A program made the position numbers and the translations under genes. A stretch of 64,000 nt of DNA, taken from positions 1 through 64,000 of the forward strand of contig JASANG010001350.1 of assembly GCA_030248215.1 (NCBI GenBank), written 5' to 3'. This stretch comes from Enoplolaimus lenunculus (lineage: Eukaryota; Nematoda; Enoplea; Enoplida; Thoracostomopsidae). The notes beneath the pieces were generated by a model, which was not told the origin of the DNA, made no database searches, and saw only the letters and a program-made list of their open reading frames with translations. How positions within the stretch are numbered: the first letter of the stretch is position 1; each line of letters starts with the position of its first letter. Below are positions 54,401-57,400 of this stretch, piece after piece.

Positions 54401-57400
54401 AAAGTAACTTTGGCGGACATGCTTGTTATAGCACTTTGTCCGGACGGAAGCCGGCCATCGCTTGATGATAACTGTAGCCGTGGGCCAAAATCAAAGGCTT
54501 GTCCTGCTGGCTACGAATGTATTTTCGAAGGAAACGACGATTTCGGCATTTGTTGCAAAAGTAAAAACATTTTTTTTGCTATTATAGTGTCAGATTTAGT
54601 CAAGAAAAATTGATTTAAAAGTATCCCTAATGGTGTCGCTATACTTTTGATGACGTCCGGCGCCGTCCATCACCGTACCACAACGCACGTTTATTGCCGC
54701 ATGGGCCCATGCAAAGATCATGGGCGGAACGTTTTTCTGTTGGACTGCAATAGAGTAAGCGTAAGCTTTAGACTAATTTTTTGCTTGACTTAGGCTTAGG
54801 CTTAGGCGTAGGCGTAGGCTTAGGCTTAGGCTTAGGCTTAGGCGTAGGCTTAAAATATGCTTATAATACTGTTCCGCCCCTTTCTTTAAATACGCCGCCG
54901 CATGGAAGAGCATATCAGTTTTGAAACACGAAATTTTTTGACGAGCAACGTCGTCCGGCGCCGTGATTCGCTGCACGGAAAGTATAGCGACATCCTTAAT
55001 ATTTCAGCTTTATTTTTAAGGGTACTCACTCCATGTCTATAGACGCACATATATTTGACCAACCACCTTGTTCAGGTTCAATTGTGAGATAGATTTCATG
55101 AGCGAAGCAAGCGAGAATTTAAACGAAAGTTGTAGCCTTTACAATGCATTTGGGGAACGAAAACTTTTACAGGGGCATTTCGGCACACGTCATTTTGGTC
55201 TTGTTCTTTCATTTTTATTACACGGGCCCATGTTACTTTAAGGGGCGTCCAGGTTTACTGGTGGGTCTATAAAAGAGTATGTTTAAGTTTTAGATTGCAT
55301 TTTTGCTTAGGCTTAGGCTTAGGCTTCGAAACACATTCTTGCAACGCTTAGGCTTAATGGTGTTTGGAATACGGTTAATCTACTGTTTTGCCCATTAAAT
55401 TAACATTGGAGATTTTAAGGTAAATAACGGATTCTACTACAGATTTAAATTTGTAGAAACAATCACAAAGTTGAACACTTTCAAGGAAGGGTCTTACCAG
55501 TTTTTCATTAATATTGACGGCGAGAGAAAAAGGTCACCCCCGCACCGGTTTCTAGATCCACTAGGATAATCGCCTAAAGTTGTATGATACACTGTAAATT
55601 TCAATGAGTTGATTAATCAATTTAGCTTGCAAGTTGGTTATTTTTTAATCGATATCAGTAGACATTAACTCACTCTGAATTGTGTTGATTGTTGCTGTGA
55701 GTTGAGTGGACTCTGGGTGAGTTGGTAAATTAACTCAGAATGATTTGGCTCAACTCAAAATTCTGAGTTCTGATAGTCCTAACTCAGACTGAGTGATTCA
55801 ACTCATTCTGAGTTAAAATCAACTCACTGAAACTTATAGTGAGGAATCTACGACAATTCGTCGCCCGACAATTTGACGCCCAACAGTGTCCTAAATCCTA
55901 TGAATCAATCTAAGCATAATGCTAAGCGTAATACTAACCCTAAGCCGAAGTTTATAATGATCAGCGACGAATTGTCGAGTCGATGAAATTTCGGATTACA
56001 AACTGTCGTTCGACGAACTGTCGCGATACCGTACGATAGTATTAATAGAATTGTTCTTATTTCAGCCCAATGTCGTGGTGGATTCGACCCGGCACCTGGT
56101 ATAATTTGCAAACCTGGACCTAAAGAAAATCAATGTCCTTCAGGATACGAATGCGACCGAAATGCTAATTTTTGTTGTCCAGCACGTATGTTGGATTTTT
56201 CCTTGCCACGGTTGTCGTGATTTCGGGACAGTGTGACGGCGTTAAGCGAAACATATCATTTGCTTAATCTTTGGTTCACGTTTAGAAGGCCCATGTAAAG
56301 ATCAGGGGCGGAACGTTTCTCTGTGAGACTAGAATAGAATAAGCTTAAGCTTTAGGCTATTTTTTTGGCTTGGCTTAGGCTTAAGCTTAGGTTTAGGAAT
56401 AATCTCATTCTCTCGCTTAGGCTTAGGCTTAAGCTTAGGCTTAGGAATAAGCTTAAATACTGTTCCGTCCGTGTTCTTTACATTGGCCACGTAGAATTAG
56501 GTTTAGGATTGTGTTTAGGAAAATTTTGTTCAGGTCAAATGCTGCGGTTTGGTTGTTTTCAAGATTCTCCAGGGAAATTCGAGTTCGGGTCTTGACATCT
56601 TTAGCACATATTCTAAGTTTACTCGAAATTAAACGCGTTAAACATTATAGATAAAAGGTTCAATAGCGACTTTCCCGCAAACTTCACAGAGTGAACCACA
56701 GGTGTCCTCAAGAATGTAACCTGGGGGGGGGGGGGTACCAAAAATGCGAAAAAATCTGCAAATTCAATCTGACGGGGCACCTGCAGAATTTAGAGTGTAC
56801 CCCCAGGTTTCTGTGCGAGTAGCCTAGGTTTTAAAAACGTGTACACTTCAGCGTATTTAAGATTAATGCTCAGACTTAGGCAAAGGCTTTAGGCATAGGT
56901 AAGCCTTTTTCCTAAACCTGAGTCTAAGTCTGGGTATGAGCCTAAACCTATGTTCAATCGCAAATATGCTCGGAAGGTTACAACAGGCCTGTTGGACCAA
57001 ATAAGGAACGCAATTGGCTAAATTGACATTGCTTTATATTTTAGCACGATGTAAAGGGGGTGTGGCGCCGTTACCCAACGTCAATTGTGGTCTTAGCGGG
57101 GACAGGCAAGATTGCCCCCCTGGTTATGAATGTGCCATTCATCCGACTGACGCGTTTGCAATTTGTTGCCCTAAAGGTACTCATATTGTGCGCTTTTTTC
57201 TGTTTTGCTGTGACGGTTTAACCCCTTCTCACATTGAGTTGCTTGTAGGCGACTCAGCGCAGTGTATATTCGTTAAATAATATACATCGCACCGTATTTA
57301 ACGATTGCCAACACGTATACATAGTACTAAATCACCGCCAGACGTGAGAGCCCCCTCGGGCTCGAGCGTCAAGCTCCTATAGCTGAGAGGTGATGGTATA

